Counted from the stretch's first letter, positions 1 to 13,700 are shown. The stretch: DNA of 64,000 nt from Spirodela intermedia (GCA_902729315.2 LR746273.1:6112001-6176000), one strand, 5' to 3'. Numbers and translations: made by a program. Notes: generated by a model from the sequence alone, not told the origin.

Positions 1-623
1 CGAAGCCTCAACGGCCAAGAAGGCTCCCTCTTCCACAGATATGGGGAGCAAGAGATTCGCAGGTGCCAAGGGAAACGCCTCAGCTGCGGGGAAGAACACC
101 CTCAGCTCAAGCACCTCCAGGAGAGGAGAAACTCAGGCGGATGCATGGGAGCGAGCTGAGATGGCTAAAATTAGAAAGAGGTACAGTCACAGTTCATCAG
201 CCGTCTCTCCTCGGATATCTCGGATTCATGGTGAGATGAGAAGATATGGGTTGACTTTTCATTTCTCAGATATGAGAAGATGCATTCGGCGATTCTCGAG
301 TGGGAGAAGGAGAAGAAGCACAAGTCTAGGAGGAAACAGGAGCACGAGGAGGTCGTCTCCCATTCTTCCTCACCATGGCTGCACACATGCTAAGCTCAGA
401 GAGTTGACTTCCTATCTATGGAAATTTGCAGGGGCAGCTGGAGAGGAGAAGAAAAGTGGCCCTACAGAACTACCGTGACGAGGTAAACAGGGTCGGCGAG
501 ATTGCTGACGGTGCAAGGATGGCTGCAGATGAGAAGAAGAGGAACGATGAGCGCAAGGTCATGGAGAAGGCTAATGAGATCAGGTCAACTGGGAAAGTCT
601 CCTCTACGTGTTTCTGCTTTTAA
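1..623 (+). CDS. Remorin family protein, C-terminal part (5' end outside window)
   Basis: This is the end of a remorin, a plant plasma-membrane nanodomain scaffold protein. Three exons join in frame: 1(2)-180, 270-351 and 432-623, with donors at 181 (GTACAG) and 352 and acceptors ending at 269 (TTTCTCAG) and 431. The frame stays open to the window edge, so the first Met at 41 is probably internal. The joined product shows the Remorin_C coiled coil: ADAWERAEMAKI, then YEKMHSAILEWEKEKK, then QLERRRKVALQNYRDEV, then GARMAADEKKRNDE. It ends in the Cys-rich tail TCFCF, the C-terminal membrane anchor typical of the family. It is highly charged and helical, as expected. Family assignment is secure; the remorin subgroup cannot be set without the N-terminus. 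Confidence 0.93.
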
Positions 624-1820
624 ATAGTCAACTCTGTGGGTCTCGGGCACCTTGGACAAAATCATGGTTATACCTTCTTATCTACCCAAATATGTAAAAT
701 AAAAAAAAAACTGTAAATTCGAAGCCATTGATAGAAATAATGCATATTTCTTGTGAAGGATCGGATCGGAGCAGAGAGTTGACACTTGTCAGATTGGGGA
801 AACCAAAGGTGAACAAGCTCTGGATATTGAAACAATTGCGGGTGTTAATTTCGTTAGTTCTTCTAGACCAAACCTCCATCAGATGATGTTCATGAGCAGA
901 GGGCAGGGTTTGGACTCTCCGATAACTAATAAATACTGCATCATCTGCTTGAGCGATGGGGCAACAGTCTGGTGTTACGAAGCTCTGGCAGAATCCATGG
1001 CCATGGAGAGATCTAAAGAGCCGAGCAATGACAGAACCTGCACAAGGAGGGCTACAGAGAACAAAGAAAAGGTTAGGGGAGGAAAGCGTCAGCCAATTCT
1101 AGATGGTCAAGGAAGGTAAGTCATAAGCAAAGCAAATGAAAAGCCTCGGTAGAGGGTAAGGTAAGGTAAGGTAGCTTAGGTGGATTCTGATCATCTTAAC
1201 CAAACAATTTTTTTCAGATGTTCTTAATCTCACTCATACTGTCCATGGCAATGAATGCTTTAGAGTTGGTACGTTCCTGAGACCTGTTTATTGAAAATCT
1301 TGGCTCTCTGATAAATAAATTAATTAATTAATTAATTAAGAGGAACAACAAAACTAAACTAGCATCCAATGTGGCAGAAGAAATTCAGACTGTCTCGATC
1401 CACATGCACCAAACACTCAAAAGATGAATAAATAATTAAAAAGGTTGAGAGATAATGTCATTCTCATCTCAAAATGTAGCAATGGAAAAAGAAAAGTTCA
1501 ACACAGGCATCAGAGTATTTCTATAAACCTCCACGCCCAACTTCCAAGAGATAAATTAAATCCACGCACTAATTAAAGAAATCAATGATAAATAGAGATA
1601 GATATGATTAAGGGATATAATCCGGGTCACATCCAATGGATGATGATAAAGAAAGAGGATTACTAGTTCTCAGTTATAAACGTCTATGAAAGAGAAAGCT
1701 TTAAAAGACATTTAATATCGAGCTAAGAATTGGAAATATTAAAAAAAAAATCGAAATAAAGAACATAACATTTAACAAAAATGATGATCAAGTGTGAGAA
1801 CCTGAAAAAAGTCCTGGTCG
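624..1820. other. Intergenic stretch between remorin and F-box gene
   Basis: This holds the 3' flanks of two convergent genes. I see only AT-rich sequence, short tandem runs (GGTAA units near 1157 and TTAA units at about 1317-1338) and short ORFs without recognisable domains. The 78-codon plus-strand ORF at 883-1119 resembles nothing I know. Confidence 0.6.
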
Positions 1821-2564
1821 TCATTCCAACTCTGACCCCTCTTCTGAATCAGAAAGGGGTAAGAGAATACAGAAACCAAGTAAATGCCCATTGAGGCAGA
1901 CGTAATACTCAATACAGTCATCATATGCACCCAATCTGCTGCAGGCACTACTTGGAACCATGTTTGCTTGGAGCATGCTCCATAGTTTCGCCTTGCAGTA
2001 GGGGCACACCTCTGTGGGATGAAACTTGGCCTCCTTGCCGATCAACATTTTCTTCACTCTTGAAACAGCAAATGACTTGAATATACCACGAAAAAATCCC
2101 ACATCATCGCCTTCCCCGTGATCAAGATGCTCGCATGGGTCAGAGACATAGAGAACGTCTGTTCTGCATTGGGGTAAAAGAAAGCTTTTCCCTGATGTCC
2201 TGGAAAACCGAGTCCTATAAACAAAGTGCCCTGGAATATGGATGCTTCTAAAGAGTTCTTTGTTGCATCCTGAACAGTAAATCAGCAGCTTTCCCAGTGC
2301 CTTCCAGTTTCCATCAACAATGTGACTTCCACCGGATTGCAAGTCAAGCATCATTTTAGGGGCACGGGTTCGGCAGAACTCTTTCCACAAAACTCGCTTT
2401 GCAATGTCGTCAAACCATTTGCAAACGCAGGACAGATTAGCAATTAAGCAAGGGTTCCAATTCAGATGTTGAAACACTAGGAATAAGACCTCCTCGCTGA
2501 TATGACCTTTCTTGCACAAGCATGTTGCAGAGTGTATGCAGCGGTATTGCTTCTTCGCCAGCAT
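1821..2564 (-). CDS. EDL: EID1-like F-box protein (EDL family)
   Basis: This single-exon gene encodes 247 residues and matches the EID1-like F-box proteins, substrate adaptors of SCF ubiquitin ligases linked to phytochrome A and ABA signalling. The N-terminus has the family signature KKQYRCIHSATC, followed by an F-box at about residues 22-64 (ISEEVLFLVFQHLNWNP, then CVCKWFDD and LWKEFC). Family blocks follow: RAPKMMLDLQSGGSH, NWKALGKLLIYCSGC, FVYRTRFSRTSG, CRTDVLYVSDPCEHLD and VCPYCKAKLWSML. The paired Cys residues in the second half suggest a structured, possibly metal-stabilised region (inference). The length suits the shorter EDL1/EDL2 type. The ATG at 2564 is the first in frame, and a splice-acceptor-like site lies 37 bases upstream. 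I cannot say which paralogue it is. Confidence 0.93.
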   Translation of the reverse strand: MLAKKQYRCIHSATCLCKKGHISEEVLFLVFQHLNWNPCLIANLSCVCKWFDDIAKRVLWKEFCRTRAPKMMLDLQSGGSHIVDGNWKALGKLLIYCSGCNKELFRSIHIPGHFVYRTRFSRTSGKSFLLPQCRTDVLYVSDPCEHLDHGEGDDVGFFRGIFKSFAVSRVKKMLIGKEAKFHPTEVCPYCKAKLWSMLQANMVPSSACSRLGAYDDCIEYYVCLNGHLLGFCILLPLSDSEEGSELE

Positions 2565-5500
2565 TCTATAATGAATGAGTTGCCAACATAAGCCTGTAAA
2601 TCTGAAATGAAAAATTTTAAGTTACAGATAGTTTCAATGGTTTGCCATGTTGTCTTCAATGTCTAAATAACAATACATGCTGGCACATAGTCAGCAATGC
2701 TCACATAAGAAGTACCACGAGAAAATGAATTATTAAAACATTTCTTCTTTGTCCTACAACAATACACTGTCCGTAATAATTCGTGTAAGACGGCAGCATA
2801 CTCTGGGTTTTATCTGTAAAATTCAGAATTTTCAAGACATGAATGGAGAGGGATAGCAGAGTGAATACAGGTTAACATTATCCAATATTTACTTCCTACC
2901 ATGCTCAAACACTTTTCCGCTAAGCAGTTTGTTTGCATGCTCGCAGTTCACCACTCACGAATTAGGCGGCACTCCCAAAAAGGCAATCACTAGTTATGTT
3001 TCATTCTACGGAAAAACATTATATTCTGTAATCAATCTCAGGTCGAAATCAAGGAGACAGTCATTCCCGGATTAATCTTTTCCGTCCTATTTCCCTACCC
3101 ATGGGGTCACCAGAGAACGTCCATGGAAGAACTAGACAAAAAGCTAATATCTTGCTGATGGTCTCAGACAACTAAAACAGACGATTTCTAGCACCCCAAA
3201 ACCAGATTAAAGACTTCTAACGATCAGATTTCAGCGTTAATCCAAAAACTCGTAGACGCAATGTTCTCTTCCGCTGGACTACAATAACCATTATATATGG
3301 CACAATTTTATTCTGCTGAAAGGAGCCTTACCTCCACAGGAACATGCACAAACCAAAATTAACAAATTAAATGCAGTCTGACATATCAGCCTAAACCACT
3401 AGATGTGCGGTGCTTATTCTCATGCAAACAATGCAGCGTTTCTGCAAGCATATCCTCATTTGTTGAACATATAATGTCGTAGATCTCTCAAGATATAATT
3501 GTGCTCTCGGTCTACCTATATTAAGGTGTGAAAAATGACTCCATAAATAATAATAATAATGCGATTTGACGATTTTCTGTCTCAACACTCAGATTACAGT
3601 TCAAAAGATCAAACCTAAGCAGCATTCCACATGCGATTGTTGAAAGAAGAAAGAAACATAGCCTCTAAGAGGGACAAAGTGAATCAAGGTGGTTGTTTCC
3701 TCAGTAACAGGAATATATGCGTCAGGGCACCGAAAGAAAAATGAGGAAATGTGGTTATTTCCTCCAAGATTCTGGGGTAAAATGACAATTATTTTGCGAC
3801 AAGAAAATGAGGTTCCGGGAGGATTTCTCCTTTTTATGGAAGGAGCTACCAGTCAGAGTTGTGCATACAACTGCATATTTTGGGACTACATTTCAACCAT
3901 CCAATGCCAGCCATCAACTTGGCAGATACTTTTATTTCGGTTTCAGGGTTTACCTTTCATACCTATCTGATGATAGCTAGGAGGTTTAGTGTCATATCTC
4001 AGTTAAAATAAATTTTAGAGCATTAGCCAAACGCTAGCAGAAATTTATAGACTTATACCAGTTTAGCTTCACAATTTACTACATTTTTTTAAGTGAATAG
4101 TGCCATGGGATCATTAGGTATGGGAATGAAGAACAAGGACAAATGCACAGATACATTCAACATTCGACATTCAGATAAAACATACACGCCAGGCTCGTGC
4201 AGGCAACTGAATACAAATATATTCAGAGTTATCAGAACTGAAGACTTGGCTTCTCCGGCCAAAGAAAAAAACCTTGCCTGCTCTCGATCATTCAAAAAGA
4301 TAAAATTTTATCATCAAGCTTCACCATAAGAGGGAAATGCATTTATTCATAATTTTGTGATGAAAGAAAGACATAATCCAATAGTACCTTCTAAATATAT
4401 TATTTAGGTTAGGCTCCTCATTCTTTTGATCTGTCAAGTGAAATGTTTCACCGGGAACACATTTGCGGTATGGAAACTTTCAGTCCCAGGAGATGACAAG
4501 TGGCAAGGATAAAAAAAACGTTTCTTTACAAAATAAAAGCTCCAGAATTGTGAAAAATATATTTATGGTTATGAAGCTAAAAAAACTTTGGAAATATCTA
4601 CGATTACTCTGTATGAAAACAGAACCGATGCTAAGAGCTGAGACAATGAGATAGATAAATGCTGATGGAAAGGGGGCAACAGGCCCCACATATTTAAAAT
4701 AAGAATAAATAGAGATATCTCTACTTAACCGAGATTAAGATGTAATGATAACAGTAAACACAACAACTTATCTCCCAACTGCTCTCCATCTGTGGCTAGC
4801 CCCAACGTGAGCCATTAGTTGATTGCACCCGACCAGTTCCAGCTCTCAATCAGATCACTTGCCTCCTCTGCCAACCCCATCAACACCCCCCCCCCCCCAA
4901 CAACCTGCTGCTATCCAACTCCGTATTTTGTTCGCATGGAGTGAGTGACGATGTGGAGAGGGTAGGCATAATAATATTTCTGGCCAAAATAATGTTCAAC
5001 ATGGTAATCCAATCAATCAAGGCTACCGCTACCTTGATGTACGTCCAATGCGTCCATACTGCCATAAAGAGAATGATAGTGAAGATAGTCCATGATCTGA
5101 CCAATTCAGTCAGAGCCGATACCAAAACCAACTGGAGGACAGGCGATCTCAGCCTGTAGCCAATGCTTTACTTTTGCATAAGTGAAAACTTACCTAAGAG
5201 GCGACAATCTATCATATCCCTAGAAAATATAATATGTTATAAGATTTATGTTTTTTAAGGATTAGGCGAAATTCCAATATTCCCTTGTTTCATTTTATCA
5301 ACGTGTAAGATTATTTTATGTTTCTATAATTTTCACTCCAGCTCCTGGTGTACTGGATCAATCATAATCAATTTATTAATGATGTCTCGCTTTTTTATCC
5401 TCGTCATCAAGCAACAATTACTCTATCGAATTTTAATAGGAGTTTCTCTTGAGGTCGTAAATCAATAAACAAACGTCCGAGACAGGGATCTCTATACTCT

Positions 5501-6275
5501 GGCGGAACTTTCTCAATGTATTTGCAGTATTACTCATTTATTTATGTGCCAAATTTCCATGGACATATTTGTTACAGGTCGAAAATCAATGAACGAACAA
5601 CCGAGACAAGGCCATTATACGCAGTAAAAACACATAAAGTTATCCGAGACAAGGTCATTATACGCATTGTAACTCATTTTTTTGTATGCCTTCCTTCACC
5701 TACAGATATCTAAAATAGACCAAATATATCTTCTTCCTTCCGACTAATCGATCATAAACTTCCCATCCATCCATCGGCAAATGAAATTTTATAAGTAATC
5801 TACGATCCCCCGTGAGCCATGGGTAGCTCACTCCTGATCAGATTTTCTCTATCGACAAAAGCTCACAAGCTTCAAGTGCCAAACCCAAAAAAACACCCTC
5901 TCAATATGTACAGTCATGCCGCCCCCCACCCCCCCAAACCCAAAAAAACACCCGCCAACCCTCAAATCATCCACCCTCTCAACATGTACGGTCACACCCC
6001 GTGACTACCATTTAACTTCCGGCTTCCTTCCCCCTACGTTTCGTCAGAAGACCCCTTCGACCCCGATCCCTTCCTTCCCGCTCAATGCATGCACGACGTC
6101 GTCCCCCATCTGACATCTCGTGACCCTCCCTACAATCTGAGACCTAACAAGAACAGACACGAAATCTCAGAAACATCTAAGAACATGCAACCTCAGAGAC
6201 AGTTGAGAGGCACAAAACAAGGGAGATCATCGTCGGAAACAGAAACTATGGCGATTGGATCCAAGATCTCTCACC
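2565..6275 (-). other. Probable 5' leader of the F-box gene with a long intron
   Basis: No coding sequence is recognisable here. On the minus strand an acceptor-like TTTTTCATTTCAG ends at 2602, 37 bases before the F-box ATG. The only convincing upstream donor I noticed is CAG|GTGAGA, with its intron starting at 6274, beside CT/GA-rich leader-like sequence. This suggests a non-coding first exon (about 6275-6570) and a 3.6-kb 5'-UTR intron. It is an inference from splice motifs only. The stretch also contains a run of 13 C at 4886-4898. Confidence 0.3.
5880..6000 (+). repeat. Diverged C-rich direct repeat
   Basis: Two related segments lie side by side. Each begins AACCCAAAAAAACACCC and each contains CACCCTCTCAA(T/C)ATGTAC followed by GGTCA- or AGTCA-like sequence. 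The second copy has about 25 extra bases inside. It looks like a local duplication in intergenic or leader DNA. Confidence 0.6.
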
Positions 6276-7699
6276 TGAGCTGATGCCGGCGTTAACTCTT
6301 CCCCCTCCGTCCGACTTCTGCGAGCACCCCGAGCGAGAGCCGAGAGGAGGAAGAAGAGACTACCCTTTCCGCCTTTCTCCTAGAGAGGGATCTCTCTCTC
6401 TCTCTACCGAGGGAGTTTCTCTCTCTACCAGTAGAGAGAGAAAGCCAGACATCAAGAACCCGTGGGAGCGGAACCAGAAGAATACCCCTACTGTAGGGGA
6501 GATGGGGGGGGGGGGGGTGGTAAAATCAACGGTATTTTGTCGTTATTTAAGGGGTATTATAGTCAAATGACTGAGTGACTGACGCCAGGTGCTCGCTTCA
6601 TATTCGCCCACTTCGCATTCGATTGAAGATATTTTATTATTTTACAAACTAATCCCCAGAAAGTCCGCGTATTTAAGAAACGATCCACGGCTGAGTTTGT
6701 TTGGAAAAGAACATCGATGATGGTAAATATTGAAAGGAAACACCTTAAAATATAGACAACCTGGAGAGTAGAGAGAGAAAAATAGAGTTGTAGGGGAAGA
6801 GAGAAGGGGATAGCCAAATAAGCGGTAGACAGAGAATAGAAGGGGGGGAGGAAATAGCTGGATAAAAGGTAAAAAGGAGACTGAGAGTAAATGAGAGAGA
6901 AATATTAAAAGGAACTATATTTAATGTAGTTCCATGTAACACACTCTAATTAAGGACAATTCCCTCATCTTTTCAGCTGGCACTCTACATCCTCTACAAA
7001 TTTCCAATTATTTGGATTTAGTTCATTCATTAGGCCCAATTAGTCACTGTGAATTGACTTGGGATAAAATTGGTTGACCGTCATCTTTTCTCTCCTTGTT
7101 CACTCTCTCTCTCTCCTCCACATGCCTCATATATTATTTATTTTTCACAATACATGCATGAAGTTGTATTTTTATCACGCATAATAACTTTTTATCATAA
7201 ATAGATGACAAAAATATCGTTTTGAGTACCATCTTCACTATGTCAATGTATGAAAATTACACATGCCTCAAAGCATATAATGGAGATCGATAAATACAAA
7301 TATGTTATTATTTAAAATATTTTATGAGAATGTCTGTTCTTGATCATTAAATTAAATGTTATCATATTAAAATATTATGCCTCTATATTTAGATGCTTGA
7401 CGTGACTTAGTCGTTATATAGTAAATCACGTAAATTTAAAATTTATAAAACTAGAAAATACTAATTTTTAGATATTTAATAGTATTTTTGAAAAAATATA
7501 CTAATTATAATTTAATAAAAGTTTTAAAAATAGTAAAAAAATCAAGTCAATCACAAGGATGTAATATAATATTGGGTTATTTTTTAGAATTTTTTTCAAA
7601 AAAATATTTTTTATAAATTTTAGATTAAGAAATAAAGATGAGATATATTTAAAATTTATAAAAAAGGAAAATAAGAGTGCAAACATCAAGATGATGTCA
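6276..7699. other. Non-coding, GA/CT-rich then AT-rich
   Basis: 6379-6431 is rich in CTCTCT and 6504-6517 is a run of 14 G. From about 7100 the sequence becomes very AT-rich. The ORFs here are short and low-complexity. I see no gene apart from the possible leader exon of the F-box gene near 6275-6570. Confidence 0.5.
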
Positions 7700-8838
7700 A
7701 TAAGGATGACGTGATCAATCTTTAGATCTTCTTGCGAAGTTTAGAGATCAATGAAATAAATCGTTGAATCATCTACGACAATTGTCACTCAATAGTGCAG
7801 AAAAATGATGATTTTGTGACTTTACGACGACTGTCACCTAACGGAGAGGAGCTGGATAGAGGTGGGGTGTGTCTCAATGAGCTTTATCTTCAAGTCTACA
7901 CAACAAAAGTAGGTTCTTCATCGCATCTGATATGTTCTCATGAGGTGGTAACTCGTCTCTTAGTAGATTGTCCTCTTCCTAATAATGACTTATTTGTCGA
8001 TCAATCAGGGATCCTTTATTCAATAGATTCACGATCCTTTTATCACAAATCATTTAATAATTTTAGTAACAATATTTTGCAAATCACGTTGACAAGATTT
8101 TCATCGATGATCTAGTGATTATGGTAGCTTAATTCTTCATCAGTGATCTACAGAAAAGTCACGATTTAATCAGATAAAAATACAAGTTTTGACTCTAATA
8201 AGATTTGAACCCGTACCAATATTTGCTTATATGAGAGATATTAAAATAAGTAATCTAATACTATTATAAAGTGACGTCATCATGATATATTGATGTTGTA
8301 ACTAATTGATGTTTTAGGTAATAAAATAAATAAAATTATTCTAGGGAAGGTGTAATGCTAGTTTAATCCCACATTGATTGTACATTGAAGTTTTGAACGA
8401 ATATATAATAATATCAAATCTACAAGTAATGAGTTCTTTTCTTACATGTACAACCATTCTTTGCCCCACAATTGGCTGGCCACTAGTGACGTAGAAGATG
8501 AGTGGCGCACACGTGCCCCCATCAGTTCATAGCCACTCAAGCCTCTACTCACAGCTCCCTTCGACTATGCTTCTAACTTGTTTGTAGGCTCAACTGACCA
8601 ACAAGTCCTTTCTTTTTTCTATATGTTTATTTTAATTTATTTTTCTTTATTTATCTTAAATTAGGACTATAAAAATTATATAACTTTACATAAAATCACA
8701 TAATTAGCCAAAAAATTATATTAATAAATTAAAAACCACTTTTTAAAATTTAACATAAATATAAGTCTATTTATCGTGAGTTAAGACTAAAACTATATTA
8801 TTTATTAATTATTAATTCATGATAATGAAGACTTATCA
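7700..8838 (+). mobile_element. Dispersed 1.1-kb repeat, copy A
   Basis: This segment matches 24052-25218 on the opposite strand along its whole length. Shared blocks include TTGCGAAG followed by AGAGATCAATGAAATAA near the start, GTGACGTCATCAT in the middle, GAGTGGCGCACACGTG near 8500, and ACTAAAACTATATTATTTA-like sequence at the end. Both copies keep a similar open frame (here 7795-8115), with shared peptides such as NLFVDQS/DLFVDQS and ITLTRFS. I cannot place it in a known class: no clear terminal repeats, target-site duplication or polymerase domain was seen. A solo LTR or non-autonomous element is possible. Similarity starts and stops sharply at the given borders. Confidence 0.7.
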
Positions 8839-10600
8839 ATGCTCCTAACATAGAGAGTAATTTGATTATGAATGAGTAGACTAAGATCATTATTAAGTAG
8901 AATATGACATGGTTTATGATTAAGAGGGTGATGGAACTATTCGTACTAATGATGACAACTGTAGCATGACAACTAAATTAGAGTTAGTAGCATCAAGAAT
9001 TTTGAACTAATTATTTATAAAATGGCATATAAATATTATATTTTAACTTATGTTTGTTGAAAAAAATAGATCTCAATAAGTGGGTTATGGTATCTAGCAC
9101 ATTAAGTGCATGTATTTCAACTTATTATGAATTATCATGTAGATTCATAAATTAATATAAGAGATAATAAGATGCAATGTGAAGCATCTTGTTCCAATTT
9201 TGAAAAAGGGCTCTAATTTGACTTTTTATTGATTTAACAATTTTTGTGCACCAAGTTCATGCACTTTGTAATTATTTCAATCAATTTCAACTAATTCAAT
9301 TTTAATAATTTATAAATCATACTTGATTTGTAATGGAATCACATAGGTGATGCATGTTCTATCTAATACGGTCTACATTACCTATCAACTTTTTTTCATT
9401 AAATACATAAAAAAATAAAATGTAATATTACGAAATGAATCTTGTGATGAAAAAGTATATATATTTTAAGTCAACTAATTAGCCTTTTTATTTGAAACAT
9501 AGCTAGCATTTCGTAAGTAGAGCTAGGTAACCAATATGAGAGAGGTGGATGCTTTTGCCACAATTATTGTCATAATATGCAGAATAATTATCAACATTTT
9601 TTTTCTCTTGAAAAGGTCTAGGAATAAGTGACGACTCCCTTCTCATTTACATTGGATATTTTTATTTTGGGCTCTAAAGTAATTTATAATGCCACTAATC
9701 TCATATTGTCAACATTTTTCTAAAAATAAAATTGATGAATCAGAGGGTCAATGATTTTTAAAAAAAAACAAGTTTTAACTTAAACATAATTTTCTTAAAA
9801 TATGATTTGTTTATTATAAATTTTGCCTCTTTTTGTTAACCTTCTTATGAGTAACAAGCCTCTTTTTGTGAAATCATAACAAGCCTTTTACAATAAATTG
9901 AAACTAAATACAAAAAATGTCATAATATATTATATTAACATTTTTGATAAGAAATGTGGTTAATTATGGTAGTTGGAAATTTAATTAAAATATAATTGGT
10001 CATTACTTGGCTTCAATATGATATGTTATTTGATGTTTATTATCAATGTACAAATATCTAGTAATGTACAATATTATGAGCTGATAGTTTATAATTGACT
10101 TAGATGTTAAGTAAAATGATGATTGTCCCTAACTCTTTTTCTCAAAAAGATAATATATATAGAAAGAGGGTGTAGTTCTTTTTAATTAGTGGGTACAATC
10201 CAAAAGGAGTCCTATTCAAATGAACCAAGAGATAATTAATAATTATTATTGTTTATAGTAAACATAAACATATTTGATTTTTGATTATGTAAACTACAAA
10301 AAAGACGGCCTCGATTGGTGCCAGGCTGGGCCAGGTCGGGCTCAGCTTCACCTAAAAACGGCCCGAAACCCAGAACCCATGAAGGAAGCCCATCTCCATA
10401 CAAAACCGGGCGGGGGTTTTTATGGGTTTCTGTTCCGGGCCTGGCCCATCTCAGTACCGATCCAGGCCCGGAAAAAAGGAGCCAACTTTGGCGACACCCA
10501 GACGGAATCTATCAGGGGAGCCATCTCGTGCACCTGTACCATTATCCCTATTATCATGCCAAGATCCATCAATTCCGTTGTACATCGGAAGAACCCACAA
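8839..10600. other. AT-rich non-coding stretch
   Basis: Long AT-rich sequence without ORFs of note up to about 10250. A short GC-rich patch with GGGCC/GGCCC words follows (10310-10460), 3' of the DUF4336 gene. No gene or repeat could be supported. Confidence 0.6.
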
Positions 10601-10708
10601 CAGAATCTACTCATTCAACACTAATGAGCCACAATTACAGCAAGATTTGCATAAATATGGGTAGATTATACATATTTCTGGCAAAAAGATGGAAGCTTGC
10701 CGGAGAAT

Positions 10709-13700
10709 TTACAGGACCTTTTCCAGCTGCTTCCTCCCGGAGACCGTCTTCTTCACGGCGCCGACGGAGACCAGGAACTGGTCGAGGGAGGAGAGGGTCT
10801 TCATGTCGTCCGGTGGGAAGTAGCTGGCGGCCCTGCCCATGACGGCGGCGAGCAGGAGAGAGAACGAGGGCCTGGCGGCGGGGCGCTCGCCCAGGAGCTC
10901 GTCGAGGAAGGTGAAGGCCGCAAGAAAATCCGACCTGCTCGCGTTCACGGGGGCGGCGAAGTGTGCGGGGATGATCCTCTTGAAGGGCCAGTCCCTGGTG
11001 ATCCTGTCGATCCAATCTCTCACCTGAAATTGAAATCAATCAAAACAAAGATTAGCGGTTTTTTCCTGATCGGGAAGCAAAGCTCTGCAGTCGGTGAAGA
11101 AATTAGGGTTCTGATTCATGGGGAAGCTCGTCCAGAGAGCAGACCTTCTCGGGGACCTTGCTGAAGACCAAGGTCTTTACGATGGGGGAGACGATTAGTT
11201 TCTGCGACATCTGAGCGAAGCTGGCCGTGGGCTCCAGTAGATTCGACGGGCCTAAGAACAGAATCTGGAGAACCATTCTTTCCCAGCCTGCCCGATCGGG
11301 ACGATCCACGCAGTCAGGCGTTGACTTCATACGATCAGACAAGAAAACTAGAAAATCTAGGGAAGAACAAAACCCAGAAAAATTGTCCTCCATTATTCAG
11401 CCATCTAATGGTTTTTAGCTTAGAATTTTCAACAATTACAGAAATCAAACATTAAGCAAGAAAAAGGGTGCCTTACTTTTTTTAGTTTTAAAAAAACCGT
11501 GTAATTTTGTGTTAAATGAATTTCAAAAGAAAAATTGTCAAATTGACATGATATACTCTCTATGATATCAAGAGATTTTTGATCTTCCTACAATAATATA
11601 TTAGAATTATAAAAAATGCTGATATTTTATTTAGATGAAGACCTCTTCTTCCTCAATAATGTAGATTAGGATTCTATCCCTCTAATCAAAATAGAAGCGT
11701 AAGCTATCCACAAAAACATAAGATTCTTTCTTTTTCTAATTTACCATGGTCACTATATTCTGATCAAAATACATGGATCATGACAAAGATCTGCGAGGGC
11801 ATCTACAGGGATCCACTAGGAATGGGCCTGAATCATATATAACGGAAAATTAAATTCTCTTAGCAAAATAATAGAGAAAATTACTAGGAAAAAGAAAAGC
11901 TGCAGTTGCCATTTTCGGATTAAGTCTGAATCACCCCTGAGATTAAAATGTAGGAATTTTGGGATCATTCAGAAGATCACCCTTTTGGCGGCTTGATTTG
12001 TTGTCCACAACAGGCTCCTGGGGAACATCCCTCCCTTTGCTGAGGATCTTCACGGCCAGCCCATTCTCTGCTGCTGCCAGAAGAGACTCTTTGCTGATGC
12101 ATTCAGGTGGCTGTCTAGGAACGAATATGACGGCATCCGTCACTAGCAGCGTTCTTGAACGCTTGTGGTAGAATGCCGCCTCAACATAGGGCCCGATTCC
12201 TGCACAGAAGAAACACATTTTGGGAAAGTTTAGAGAAATTTAGTAAGTGAAGCTCAGGCAAGAGGGAAAATGGGAGTTTGATGGAGTGAGGACCGACCTA
12301 CTTCAGGGGAGCTGAGGATCTTCTGTTCGATTTCATCGGCCCAAGGGGTTGAGGAGTCCTCATCTTTCAAGGGCTTGGATCGGAAAATGCCGAAGAACTC
12401 GAGGGGGAGGTTGACCGGCCAACTCCACTGCCTCGGCGCCACCCAGATCTTTGCCCGAGGAAATTTTCTTGAGAAGGGGCCCACGAATATTTTGTGCTCA
12501 TATGCAAATGTGGGGAGGACAATGTACTCCACAGGAGCACCCAACTCCTTGATGAGCTGCGCAGTGGTTTTATATAAAAAATTTGGAATGAGGCGCCAAA
12601 TATTAACACATCCTATTTTCTTCATCAAAAGCTAGATCTTTGTCATCGAAGAAATTGGTTTTTTTTTTATGAGCAACCCTCTGGAATTCGTATCTAAAAT
12701 AAGATATAGTTGAATTGGAGGTGGGCCGATGTGAGATAATGGTTGGATCTTCATCATTGAAGAAAAGATTCTGCTTGAATACAAGGAAATTTTTAAGAAC
12801 ATCCCAAAGCAATTCATATCTAAAAGAAGATAATGATTTCAACGGAGGAGAGAAATGTGGGAAGATATTCAGGCCTACCTCATCAGCTTTGAATAAAAGG
12901 AACTTTTTTCGAACATATCAATGTAACCCATGTATGAAAAAAATATAAAAATTGAATTGTTATGAGAGACTTTGAGCAACCTGGATGCACTCCTTTGTGG
13001 GGGCAATTGGTGCATGAACCCACAAGCCACCGGACTTGAGTTTGATGACGGTCATCCTAATGTTCGTTGAGACGCTGCTGAATCCCAGCGCTTGTTCTTG
13101 CTCGAACAGCCATATACAGTCCTTGACGGCCTTCAAAATAAGAGTGAAAAGACGAGGCTAAGAGAGATGATCTGGTAATGAGAATCTGCCCCATCATAGT
13201 TTTGGCCCGAATGGGTATTATTAATGCGGTTCGATGTTTAAGAAGACGACCAGGCTCGAGACTTTCTGTGGATTAGAGACTAATTACGGAAATGATGAGC
13301 GCAATGGAAGCAAACGGGCAGTTCATTCGGCAATGGAATGATCTCAATCAGATGACTTTCTTTCTGTTTCCCCCTGATATTTCTTCAGAACCGCCGAGAT
13401 TAACCGGCCCAATCCGCCATATAATCCCAAATTTTACATTCTGCAAAATGATTCAGGCCCGGAATCGGAGAAGAAGAGAATCGATTCACCTCGGTCCTCG
13501 TCGTCCGCCGGTTGAGGAAAGGCCCCAGAGGGAACGGGAAGCCGGTGAAGTTCAGATAGAATCTCTCGCCGCCTACGCCGCTCGAACCGCCCTCAGCTGA
13601 AGCCACCACCCGACCGACGGAAAACCTCCTGCCGCCGGCGGGCTTCAGGCGGACACCCTGCCGGAGGAAAAGCGGCGACGGGGAGCTCGCGATCGACGGC

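Noticed and set aside
41-478. Single 145-codon ORF at the left edge
   Set aside because: It reads through two introns; only its first 47 codons are remorin, and the later frame is intron or wrong-frame sequence.
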